Made by a program: the position numbers and the translations under genes. The notes under the pieces were generated by a model. That model had not been told where the DNA came from and did not search any database. It saw only the letters and a program-made list of their open reading frames with translations. Of a stretch of DNA of 64,000 bases, positions 44,914 through 55,859 are shown piece after piece (the first letter of the stretch is position 1; every line of letters starts with the position of its first letter). The DNA is from Nyssa sinensis. Lineage: Eukaryota > Streptophyta > Magnoliopsida > Cornales > Nyssaceae. Where the stretch lies: positions 11,036,328 through 11,100,327 of the forward strand of contig CM018036.1 in the NCBI GenBank assembly GCA_008638375.1. The letters are read 5' to 3'.

Positions 44914-45954
44914 CATTTCTGGACGAATCTTTCAATATTGTGCTGATTCTCTTCAGGAGATCCTGGCCGCTAAGTTATCAGGACTATTCTAAAGGCCACG
45001 ATTTGATCTTTGACAAAATGTTTCGCGCTCGTCTTGATTCCGACACAGGGTTGGGTTCTGGTGGAAAGCCCTGAAAGTTGAATGCGTCGTCCCTGACGTG
45101 TTAACACATGCGCCGTTGAACAGTTACAGGATTACTCACCTCCAAACGGCGTGTATAAAACACGCTCCCGACACTCCCAACTCTGCATCCAAGCCAAAAT
45201 ATTACACTATTGTTTTTTTCTATTTTTTTACTTTTACCATTTATTTTTTATAATGAAACAAAACTATCCATTTTATGCAAGAGGTATGGATATAATCAAA
45301 ACGTTCTCACATAATCTTTAATTATAGGAAGAATTGTCTCTCAATCAGTGACTGATTCAAATATTTCAGTTAGAATGACTAAATTAAAAATATTAAGATT
45401 TAAGAAGAATTCATATAAATATTTAGAGATCAAGTCATATTTTATTAAAATATTTTAAAAAAATTAAAGATTAAAAATATAATATCAAAAAATTTAAGAA
45501 ACCAAGTCCTCTTTTATTAAAATATTCTAACAAAATTAAAGATAAAACTACAATATCAACAAAATTTGAGAGGAGGGGAGGCGAAGGGAGGGGCATGGTC
45601 CTCACTTGCCCCGCTCCATCCGCCGATGCTCCCAATCACTTGAATCAGAGACTTTTATTAAAACTCTCCTAATCGAACTATTCATTAGGGTTAATACACA
45701 TCAATTTTGTGTATACCAAGCAAAGGGGATATTCCAGGTGTCAAAGCTCAATTAATCTCTTCTCCCTATGCAATGCTACCGTCTCGCAAGGTCGTATAAC
45801 GACCTGTCTATTAGTCCTAACTAATGGTTGGTCCTAAAAATGTGAACGATAAGAGTCAAACTGCAAGCTAGAGAAGTAAGCCCCTTACAAATATCCATCA
45901 AATTTATTGACATTTTTTTGTTTACTAATAAATAAATTTAATTTAAAAACAACT
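44914..45954. other. Upstream region of the MDH gene
   Basis: The proximal ~250 bp is relatively GC-rich (44940-45190), as expected for a promoter; it includes GACGTG at about 45095. Beyond that, AT-rich spacer without recognised features. Confidence 0.45.
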
Positions 45955-46330
45955 CAATTAAACTCACTAAGATTTTATACTAATTATTTGGAATCTGTTA
46001 TATGAATCATGTTTTGTTATTTTTTTTTAATTTAAAATAAATCTTTTAGTGAGATCACACATTGACACATCTTTCTTAATTAACTCTACTAAAATTAATT
46101 TTAGTTGTCATTGTCCTGAATATGTCTTAAATATTAACCATGTCACTATTTTTTACTGCTACATTTATTACTTCACTTTAATCGATTTTCTTATTTTATA
46201 TCTTATAAATGTTATTCTTATCCTTTTATAAATATTTTTCTTTTTCTTTTTCTTACTGTAAATTCACCTCAACATTCTTTTTTTGAGTTACACTCATGAT
46301 GTTGTTAACATGTTTTTATTCTTACTAATT
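45955..46330 (-). mobile_element. Second degenerate RTE-type LINE remnant
   Basis: The plus-strand wording parallels 10220-10550 stepwise: TTATTTGGAAT(C)TG, then (G)AGATCACACATTGACACATC, ACTAAAATTAATTTTAGT and GTTACACTCATGATGTTGTTAACAT. No frame is open. The assignment rests on its similarity to the better-preserved remnant at 10205-10985. Confidence 0.4.
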
Positions 46331-48056
46331 TTTTTTCTACAAGTACTTTACTAAGTGAAATGACTGTACAGTGTTATGCATGCTAGGCAATGAGACAATT
46401 TTTTTTTTGTTATTGAGACCAGTGGGTGTCATTAGTTTGGTGGGTTGAAAACTGTGCCTTGGTTAGTTGCCCCATCATATTTTTATGTATGCATAATTGC
46501 ATATTATGTAAAATTAATAGTTTCTTAATTAAGCCATCAGAATCATTCTTTAACAAACTTGCAAATTGTTGTTAAAAAAAGAAAACGAGTGTGATATCCT
46601 TGCAATATTAAAATCACAAGGAGATTAGTATACGAAATCTCTTTTTATTTATTTATTTTGATATGGTGGGGTTGTAGACTCACTACTTTCCTCCTTTTGT
46701 TTTTGATTTTGTGTTTTTGTTTTTTTGTTTTTTAAATGATGAAAATTTTTACAGGTAACTTATATTTCAACGAGGTAAATCTCACCAATCTTTATTACAA
46801 TCATTTAATGCAAGTTCGTGCTTGCAAGGATAGTGATCACCTTAAGAATTATAAACTCGGTGGGGATTCAAACTTAGGTCATCAAGTTTACGGTTCATTT
46901 CAAGGTATCACTTTAAATTATAAGATTTACATTAATCTCTCTTGAGATTTATGATAATTATATTAACCTTCTTGAGATTTCTGAAATTCTACTGACCTTC
47001 TTCATTCTTATTGATAAATTACAAATACCCCTATCTAGTCAATTTTTTTTTTCTTTTAAAATGATAAAACTGTGTTTTTTTTTTACATTTTTTCAATTTT
47101 GATCAATTTTTTTCAACTATTTTTTAAAGAATTTTTTTTCTTTATATAAAAATAAATTTATGATTTTAATCAATATTTATTTAAAAATGAAAAACATAGT
47201 CAAAATTTTAAATTAAAAAAAAAAACATTATAGAGATAGTTTTTTCATTTTGAAAAAAAAAAAATCGACTACAAAGAGTATTTGTAGTTTGTATGGCAAA
47301 ATAGAAAATATTATTGTAATTTTTAAAATTTAAAAAAAAAAATCAATATAATTTATCCTAAACTATACTTAACATAATAAGCTAGATTCATTATGAAGTC
47401 AACAACAGGATTTAAATCTAATCATCTATCAGTTGGCATAAAGGGCAAAAAATCTGTTTAAAGAATTGATATTGATTCAATGACAAAACCAAAATTCTGT
47501 TGTCTAGAGGGCCTAAAAAATTTTGTTTATTGGCTTTAAGAATTGATATAGATTCAATGAAATGGCTCTTTTTAAGCCCACTCGAATGTTATCCAGAGGT
47601 TATCATTAGTTCGTTGGGTTGAAAACTGTGTCTTGGTTGGTCATTTTGGTGTTAAATTAATAATTTCTTAAATAATCAAAATCATTCTTTTTAATATTAA
47701 AATGGACATATCTGAGAGACAAGGATGAGAGATTAATAGGAACATCATCACATGCCCATGTACCTATAAAAGAATACTTCATTAACAAATCTACAAATTG
47801 TTAAAAAATAAAAAAAACAAGTGTGACATCGTTGTAATATTAAAATCATAAAATGACTAGTATTATTCGTTTATTTTCAAAGAGATGAAAGAATTATAAT
47901 CGATTCAATATAATTTGAGACTTAAAATGATAAAGTAAATGAGGCTTTTTTATTTTTTAATATTAAATTATATATATTGTAATATAAATATCATAATAGT
48001 ATCTAATACAAAAATATAAACGATGAATTAAACTCTAATAATAGAATTCTTACTAA
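46331..48056. other. AT-rich intergenic DNA with a diverged direct repeat and a palindromic patch
   Basis: 46426-46632 and 47595-47863 share ordered blocks (GGGTTGAAAACTGTG(C/T)CTTGGTT, AATCATTCTTT, AACAA(A)CT(T)(A/G)CAAATTGTT, GAGTGTGA(T/C)ATC-TTG(C/T)AATATTAAAATCA). They are therefore diverged direct repeats about 1.17 kb apart. Between them, ACAAATACCCC near 47020 and GAGTATTTGTAGTTTG near 47275 are inverted, suggesting a decayed MITE. No gene. Confidence 0.5.
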
Positions 48057-48486
48057 TGTTGCTCTTTTGTAGTCTGAGGGCTTTCCGTTCTGATTTGCTT
48101 GTTAAGAACTCGAGATCAAAAGGTCACCGGAAAGACTCCAGTGGTAGCCGCTCCAATGATAAGTCAGTAAAGAAATCAGAAAACAATAATTGAAGGAAAT
48201 AATTGAATATAAATTGAAAGCGCACTTTATGGCCTTATTTATAGGCTGCAGATATCCTAAGTTGAATAGGATTATGAGTCATAAAAGTAGGGATTGGAGG
48301 AAATCCAAAGATAGTAGTTTCCATGTATGACTTTGTTTCCTTATTCTGAGGTTGATAATCTATGGAAGGCGGTGATAAGTTCTGAACCCATTACCTCTAA
48401 ACCCTCGATGTTTGGCAGACTTGAATGGAATAACCCTCTAATGACCTGTCACGCCCAAAACACGGTTGTCGGATTATGGTATATTA
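48057..48486 (-). repeat. Tat element 3' LTR
   Basis: 430 bp. On the plus strand it starts TGTTGCTCTTTTGTAG and ends GGTATATTA (the TG start of the LTR, read on the minus strand, has become TA). It lacks about 28 bp present in the other LTR near 57980-58010. Confidence 0.9.
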
Positions 48487-49029
48487 GCTACTCCCCCCCT
48501 TCCCCCGAGCTTTTGTTCTGTGGCATACTTCAAAATTGGGGTTAGGGTTTATAAACTGTTATGTGCGTGCTAGTCATAAATGTGTCGTTCCCCATTCCGA
48601 GGAGATAACAGTTGATGTGACATTTATTGTGTCAATTGTCGATTGGAATTATGAGGCCATCATTGCCTCAACCGCCACGGTGGTTCAGACGCGAATACTT
48701 GCTACAATAACATCTGTTGGATCTTATAAAAGAGGAAGAAATACATTATAGTTCTCCCTTTCAACACTTTGGCATTTTCAAAGTTTTGAACAACAAGAGA
48801 GGTTTCGAAATCTTGAACACTCCAAACCGCAAGAGAGGTCTTGGCATTCTGATCGCTTCAATCATCAAGAGAGACTTCTAAGTGAGGAGATCCCCAATGT
48901 ACCAGAAAAAATTACTTTTGATTAGGACCTCGGTCAGGTTTGGTTCACAAACATTCTTTGAATTTCTTCAGCTTTTCTCTTCTTTTTTCTACTCTCCTTT
49001 ATTTTATTTTATTTTTTTTATTTTAGACA
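48487..49029 (+). other. PPT and putative leader of the antisense gene
   Basis: The polypurine tract complement lies at 48491-48506. At 48780-48880 a short phrase AACA(A)/CCGCAAGAGAGGT(T/C)T is repeated about three times; it may be the 5' leader of the plus-strand gene that follows. No coding seen. Confidence 0.4.
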
Positions 49030-50905
49030 ATGTCTGCCTCTGACGCCTAGTCAAGCACTAGTCACGGAATTGTAGATCCTCAGGAAGTAAACGACCAAGT
49101 AAAAGTGAATTTAGTTAGTAGCCCTTCAGAGAAAGTTAAAAATAGGCATGCTGGTAGTCCAACCTTAAGTTCTGAGGTTAGGATAGTAGAGGATTTCATA
49201 GAGCCTAGGAACGTAGGTGGGGAAATCTCTAAAAAATCTCATAAAAGGAAAGAGGGCGAAAGCACCATGACTTAGAGTATGACAGATGCTCTGAGTGTTA
49301 TTTTTTACTTCTCTGCAAACGTGGCTTGTAAGATACCAGGACTTCTAAATCTCCCTTCAGACATCTAACAATGAGAGATATGTGCTTACCTTGAGTGGTT
49401 CGAGATAAGGGTTCAGTCCTCCTTCTACCATTTTATTAGGGAATTTTTTAAATGGTTTAAGATTTTCCTAGCTGACCTGAACATCAATAGTTGGAGGCAA
49501 CTGCTAGGTTTTATAGTGTTAGGTCACTTGAATAAGGTCGACGTAGATATCTCCTTGATTAGAAGTAATATGGACATGAAGTACTTGAGGTCGGAAGACA
49601 TGTTTTATATGTCTTTCGACTAGGGATTCATACCTTTCTCCTATGTACCCACTTCCAATAAGACCTGGAAGAAGTGGTACTTCTACGTAAAAGGAGGCTA
49701 GGAGTTCGAAGGATTTTGAGAACCAAGCTTAACCTTCTCACGCAGGACTAGTATTAAGGGTGAAGCCCCCTATTTTATTTTCCATAACTCCCCATAATTT
49801 CTTACTTTTTTGTACTTGAATCTAACTTGTTTTTTGTTCTGTATATTTGTGCAAACAAGAAGTCGTGGAAGAGATCAATCTTCACTCCCGATCTTCAAAA
49901 GAATAAAAAAAAATTCCTTCAGACCAATAACCACTCTCATGAGGCTATCCTCACCCCAAAAAATTTGATGGAGGTTGGGTTGGTGAAGGATCGCACTGTG
50001 AGTTTGAAGAAGTCCCTGGTCTCTAGATGAGGTACTAGGGAAGAAGAAGAAAGTCGAGGAGACGTCATCCCTTGTCGAGCCCCCTCCTTTAGATAAAAAG
50101 AGGAGACTGATTTTTGACTCCTCCGAGTGAACAGTCTCGGAGGAATTAGGGCACTCCCTAGCTCAAAGGGCCCTTCTGCCCTCGGTACCTGCTGCAGTCG
50201 AAAAGGAAGAGGGGAAAAGGTAAGTAGGTTGTTACCCCCTCAGAGCTTGATGACTCCGGCGCAACTACCGTAAATAAGGCTTTCAAGGATTTTTGGGCAG
50301 TAGGCCCAATCAAATTCACTAGGTTGAAGCCCCAGAAGATAGCCAAGGATCTGATGGCTATCCATATGAGGGTGAGTTTTTCATCATTTTTCTTATTTTT
50401 TCTATCGTCTTTCTGTATTCTGCATACATTCAGTTTTGACTTTAATGCTTTATTTTGTCAAGCTGTTCATGGTTTGGCAGCCATCATGGACTACCCAGAG
50501 GATACTGAGCAGATTCATACCTTTTAATCCAAGCTCGATGAAACCAAGCTCTAGTTGGAGATGACACAATCTTCAATGGCAACTATTGAAGAGAAGCTAA
50601 AAGAGGTTGCCGAGCTAGAAGACCTCAAAAAGAGGTTTGCTGACTTCGAGGCTACTTCTGCTAAGAAGCTTCAGGACAGCATCAAAGTTGTCAAAGCTCA
50701 GACCGAGATCGCTTTGAAGGCCGAAGTCCAAGATCTAGTGGACGAGCTGATCGAGCAAGGATACCGAACCTTCAAGAAGAAGCTCCAAAAGATGTATCCA
50801 GACCTGGATCTAACTGGGGTAAACGACATCCTGGTCTCCCAAGTTGAAGTAGATACTTTAGATACTAAAAATGAAGAAGAAGAAGCGATTTCAGAACTCT
50901 CTTAG
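49030..50905 (+). pseudogene. Antisense extra ORF of the Tat element (putative gypsy-type transposon domain plus coiled coil)
   Basis: Starting ATGTCTGCCTCTGACGCC at 49030, the plus-strand translation is interrupted by several stops but is coherent. There is a polar N-terminus, then EICAYLEWFEIRVQSSFYHF, WRQLLGFIVLGHLNKVDVDI, and KTWKKWYFYVKGG near 49663-49699, ending about 49735. This resembles the plant 'putative gypsy type transposon' domain (PF04195-like). A basic linker follows at 49850-50036 (KKSWKRSIFTPDLQKNKKKFL). A heptad-rich coiled coil is intact at 50555-50905 (EEKLKEVAELEDLKKRFADF) and ends DLDLTGVNDILVSQVEVD. It lies opposite to gag-pol, between the tandem array and the 3' LTR. 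The role of such proteins is unknown; no transposase catalytic residues are visible. Confidence 0.75.
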
Positions 50906-51099
50906 ATTGTTCCATCAGAGACTATTGAGCCTGTATCAGAGTAGTTAGGATTTTTGTACTATTTCTTTTTTGCTCTTTTGATCTTGTAACTTTCCCATTT
51001 TGGGGGTTTTAATATATGAACTTTTTGTGTCTTCAGAACTTATGTCTAGTTTTAATATCCAAGCCAATAGAAAATATAAACTCTTTTAAAGATTCCACA
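50906..51099 (+). other. 3' flank of the antisense gene
   Basis: T-rich sequence with TATATGAAC near 51013. It is probably the 3'UTR and terminator zone of the antisense transcript, before the tandem array. Confidence 0.3.
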
Positions 51100-51780
51100 A
51101 CAATTATAAGGTATTTCAGATATCTAAATAATAGGATATATAGAACTACAACACTTATAAATGAAATAAGGCTTTTTTAGGCGTCTGCATACTGATATAA
51201 CAAAATATACAGATCTGCAACACTTGTAAATAAGACAATTTTTTTTAGAGGTCTATAAAATGAAAGAATGGACCAGACCTATAACACTTATAATGAGTAC
51301 AAGGTTTTTAAGGGTTTGTACACTAGTGAAATGGACTAGGCCTATAATACTTGTAATGAATACAAGGTTTTTATGGGTCTGTACACTAGTGAAATGGACT
51401 AGAGCTGCAACATTTGTAATGGATATAAGGTTTTTAGGCGTCTGTACATTAATAAAATGGACCAAACCTGCAACACTTATAATAGATACAAGGTTTTTAG
51501 GTGTCTGTACATTGGGTAAAATGGACCAAACTTGTAACACTTGTAATGGATATAAGGTTTTTAGGGGTTTGTACATTGGGTAAAATGGACCAAACTTGTA
51601 ACACTTGTAATGGATATAAGGTTTTTAGGGGTTTGTACATTAATAAAATAGACTAAACCTGTAACACTTGTAATAAATACAAGGTTTTTAGGGGCTGTAC
51701 ATTGGGTAAAATGGACCAGATCTAAAACATTTGTAATGGATACAAGGTTTTTAGGGATTTGTATATTAATAATAAGCTCT
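51100..51780. repeat. Tandem array of about eleven ~63-bp units in the Tat element
   Basis: Units carry AAGGTTTTTAGG(G)G(T)(T)TGTACA, then AAAATGGACCA(A/G)A and CAACACTTGTAATGGATA. AAGGTTTTT recurs near 51301, 51366, 51428, 51490, 51555, 51618, 51682 and 51741, with three more degenerate units at 51110, 51170 and 51235. The first units are the most diverged and the last ones nearly identical. Because the unit is a multiple of three in most copies, long repetitive frames arise on both strands; these are not proteins. Confidence 0.93.
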
Positions 51781-51798
51781 GAACCAAAAATAAATTTA

Positions 51799-54700
51799 TT
51801 ATTGATAATAATTGCGTAAGTGTTCGATGTTCCAAGGCCTGGGCACAGACTTTCCAATTAAATCTTTCAACCAATAAGTTGTAGGTTTGACAATCTTAGT
51901 CACTTTGTAGGGCCCTTCGTAGTTAGGGGAGAGCTTTCCTATGGTGGGATCTTTAGTGTTCAGGAACACTCTTCTTAGGACAAGGTCTCCAAGCTGGAAA
52001 TTAATGGGTTTTAACCCTTTGTGGAAGTATTTGGCCACCCTATGTTGGTAAGCTTCGGTCTTGATCCGAGCTTGCTTGTGCCTTTCCTCTAGGAGATCTA
52101 GATTTTCTGTGACCTACTAGCGATTGGTCTATCGATCGACGATGTCTATTTTGAGGGCTGGCATACCAATTTCAACAAAAATGATTGCCTCGGTGCCATA
52201 GGCGAGTGAGAATGATGTTTTTACAGTCGAGATTCGTTTAGTAGTTCGGTAGGCCCAGAGCACCCTAGGGAGCTTTTCAACCAATATTTCCTTGGCTTCT
52301 TCTAACTTTCTCTTCATAGCTTCAAGAATTGTACGGTTAGTGACCTCGACTTGCCCATTAGCTTGATAATGCCTTGAAGAGGAGAAGTGGTGACTAATGT
52401 GGAGGTTTGTACAAAATTTTTTGAATACCTTTCCTATAAATTGTGTCCCATTGTCTGAAATAACAACTTTGGGTATGTCGAACCTGCACACAACAGTTTT
52501 TCAAGTGAAGTTCTTTACCTCTATCTCTGTAACTTGGTTCAGTGGTTTAGCTTCTACCCACTTAGAGAAATAGTCAATGGCAACTAGCAAGAATCTTCTG
52601 TTCTAAGGAGCTTTTGATACTGACCCTACGATGTCCATTTCCCACTTGGCAAAAGGCTAAGGACTTGCAATAAGGATGAGTTCATGCTGAGGTTGATGTT
52701 GGTAAAAAGTAAAATGCTGACATTTGTCATACCTTTCGAACATATTTTTTAGCTTGTTTTAGCATACTAGGCCAGTAGTAGCCTTGAGTTAGAGTTTGGT
52801 GGGTTATGGTCCTTCCGCCGTTATGGTTACCACATATCCCCTCGTGTATTTCGGTTAGAACATAATAGGCCTCTTCTAGAGTCAAGCACCGCAAGAGGGG
52901 CTGTGTATAAGACCTTCGATAAAGTTTTTTTTTTAAGGATTAAATACTGAGCTGCTCGAATTCGAATTTTTTTGGCTTGGTTTTATTATCTGGATGGGAT
53001 CATTCTGTTAGGAATTTGATAATGAGAGTTATCCAATTCGGAGGTTGTTCTATGATCTGAAGAGCTTATGACACTTCAGTGCTGGGTTTTGATTGATAGG
53101 AGATTTTTACCATAGAATCTCTCTCTAGTTTGAGATAGGAGGCCATATTTGCCAATGCGTCTACCTTGGAGTTTTGATTCCTTTCAATCTTTTGAATAGT
53201 GAACTTGCAAAAAGATTGCTTTAGTGATTCTACCAGCTCTCAATACCTGCTCATTTTGTTATCTTTGGTAGAATATTCTCCCAGGACCTGATTAACTACT
53301 GGTTGAGAGTTAGAAAAAATTTCTAGGTCCTAAAGCTTTACATTCTAGAGCTAGCTAGTTTTAATCTGAGGATAAGTGCTTCATATTTAGCTTTGTTGTT
53401 AAAGGCTCTGAATACTATGACTTTTTCGGTTATGATCCCATCAGGGGCTGAAGTATGATACCTACTCCAAAGCCCTTGTTTGTAGATGAACCATCAGTGC
53501 AAAGTAACCATCCTAAAATTTCTGTAGTGGTTTGAGCTGCCGAATGCTGCGTTCTAGTGAGTTCAGCTATGAAGTCTACTAATGCTTGAGCTTTGATAAA
53601 AATTCATAGAACGTAAGATATATCAAATTCTTCTAGCTCTACTGACCATTTAACCAGTCGTCCTGACACTTTAGGTTTGTGTAGGACTGACTTTAGAGGA
53701 CAGGATGTGGGGATCATTATAGGATGAACTTGAAAGTATGGTCTGAGCTTCCGAGCAGATATTACCAAGTCTAAAGTTAGTTTTTCAATCTCAGAATACC
53801 TTGTCTCGGTGTCTAGAAGTGCTTTACTAACATAGAAGACGTGCCTTTGAATTCCTTTGTCCTCCCTAATTAACGCAGAGCTGACCGTGCTTTTTGATAC
53901 GGCTAGATACATGAGTAGTTTTTCCCTTAATACTGGTTTTTAAAAAAGGTCTGGGGAGGTTAAGTACTATTTGAGTTTTTGGAAGGCCTCTTCACATCCA
54001 GAGGTTCACTCTAGGGCCTTACTCCCCTTTAAAGATTTAAAGAAAGTGAGGCATCGATCTGTTGATTTAGAGATGAACCTATTTAGTGCTATTATCCTTC
54101 CGTTTAGTCTTTGAATATCTTTCTTAGTTCTAGGGGATTCAAGCTCAATTAGAGTCCTGATCTGGGTAGGATCTGCCTCAATTCCTCTTTGGGAAACAAG
54201 GAAACCCAAGAATTTTTCCTCTGTGATTTCGAAGGTACATTTTGATGGGTTAAGTTTTATTTTGTGCTTCTTTAGGACGTCAAATGTTTGGCTTAAGTGC
54301 TAGATGTGGTCATTTCACAGACTACTTTTGATGAGCATATCGTCGATGTAGACTTCCATTATATCTCCAATTGGAGGCCAAACATCTTATTCACAAACCT
54401 CTAATATGTGGCCCCAACAATCTTTAGATCGAACACCATTACTTTATAATAGTAGAGACCTTGTTCTGATATGAAGACAATTTTTTCCTGATCTGGAGGA
54501 TATATTTGGATTTGATTGTAGCCAGAGTAAGCGTCTATGAAGCTCATGAGTTTGTGACCTGCCTGTGGCATCAACAAGTTGATCAATTCTAAGAAAAGGA
54601 AAGCTGTCTTTAGGACAAGCTTTATTGAGATCGGTATAATAGACACAGACTCTTCATTTGTCATTCTTCTTCTTTGTGAGAACTGTATTGGCAAGCCATT

Positions 54701-55859
54701 CAGGGTAGAGCACCTCCTTTATCATTCCAATATCAAGTAACCTTTGGACTTCTTCATTGATGATTTTGTGACGTTCTAGAGCCAATGTCCTCCTCTTTTG
54801 TCTCACTAGAGGATGGTCTGGATCTGTCATTAGCTTTTGAGAAATGAAGTCGGGATTTATTCCCTCCATATCTCTAGTTTCTCAAGCAAATACCTAAAGT
54901 TGGCTTTCAAGAATTTAACAATCTCCTTTTGCTTTGAAGGAGACAGAGCTAAGCCAATGTGCAAGTATTTTCCCTCTTCTTCAGTGCTAACGAGCACTTT
55001 GATATGCTCCTCTATTATTTTAACCGTGTTGTCCCTTCCTTTGGGATTGAGTGGCTCGTCTATCTCGGAAGGACACTCTTCTGCCTCATAAAGCTTAGGG
55101 AGATGAGAAGCTTTCCCTTTCATGAGGGTATTACAATTGTTATTTGGAATGTCTTTCTTTTAGTGCGAGGGAATAACATTCCCTAGCAATGGGCTGATAA
55201 CCCTTGATGGTGAAAGCTTTGCTTTTGTGGATATATTTCAAGTATTAATGGAGGATTGAAGTAACTGCCCTCATCTGGTGGATCTAGGGTCTCCCAATAA
55301 TGACGTTATAGGGAGATTTAGCGTCCAGGACCATGTATTTAGAGATCAACATCTTCTAGTCATCTCTTGGTCCTACTGTGGTCGGTAAATCAATTTTGCC
55401 CATTGGGAAACCGAGGTTCCCGTTGAATCCTTCCATTACAGCAACAGTAGCTTTGATGTTATTAGAATGGAGCTTCATGTGTTTGAAGGGTTCATAGAAT
55501 AACACGTTGGTAGAGCTTCCAGTGTTTACGAGGACCCTTCTAATCTCAAAATTGACAATTTTGAGTGAGATGATAAGAGCATCGCTGTGGGGACAGTGTA
55601 TCTTAACAAGGTCTAGTTTAGAGAACTGGATCTGAGGTTCTAAATTTATCATTTTCTTAATGGTTGAGATCTGGATGACATGGGGCTCTGCCCTTGCTTC
55701 TCGTGCATACTTTTTTCTGGCCCGGTTAAACATCCCTGTCATCGTATTATCAGCATGGAACACGAAGATGACTTGATTATTTTGTTGCGGCTGATCATTC
55801 CGAACTTCCCTTTGTTCAGGCCTTTGCTCTGGCCTCTTTTGAGGGGGTTCTTTCATCAC
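51799..55859 (-). pseudogene. Tat element pol: protease, RT, RNase H, second RNase H, integrase (broken)
   Basis: Minus strand, in order. Protease at 55859-55356 has VNTGSSTNVLF where VDTGSS is expected, so the catalytic Asp is Asn. RT runs 54869 to about 54006 (DPDHPLVRQKRR; SFIDAYSGYNQI; YIDD intact at about 54340). Gypsy RNase H is at 53912-53604 (LAVSKSTVSSALIRE; YVSKALLDTETRYSEIEK). A second, plant/archaeal-type RNase H lies at about 53530-53060 (CTDGSS; FNNKAKYEAL; KVDALANMASYL); its middle Glu position looks changed to Lys. Integrase has a zinc finger near 52868-52760 (HEGICGNHNG), DYFSKWVEAKPLN near 52590, DNGTQF and the Glu region at 52491-52129, and a GPY-type C-terminal domain at 52038-51799 (PNYEGPYKVTKI). 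Many stops separate the blocks. Confidence 0.9.

Noticed and set aside
44574..44946. Plus-strand frames of 76-90 codons
   Set aside because: They are Lys/Glu/Arg translations of the GAAAG repeat antisense to the MDH leader.
51100..51780. Regular repeat array reminiscent of CRISPR
   Set aside because: Units are contiguous with no unique spacers, the genome is a plant, and the array lies inside a retrotransposon.
51253..51857. 107-codon frames on both strands with a repeated peptide pattern
   Set aside because: They are translations of the 63-bp tandem array, whose unit is a multiple of three; there is no start context or domain.
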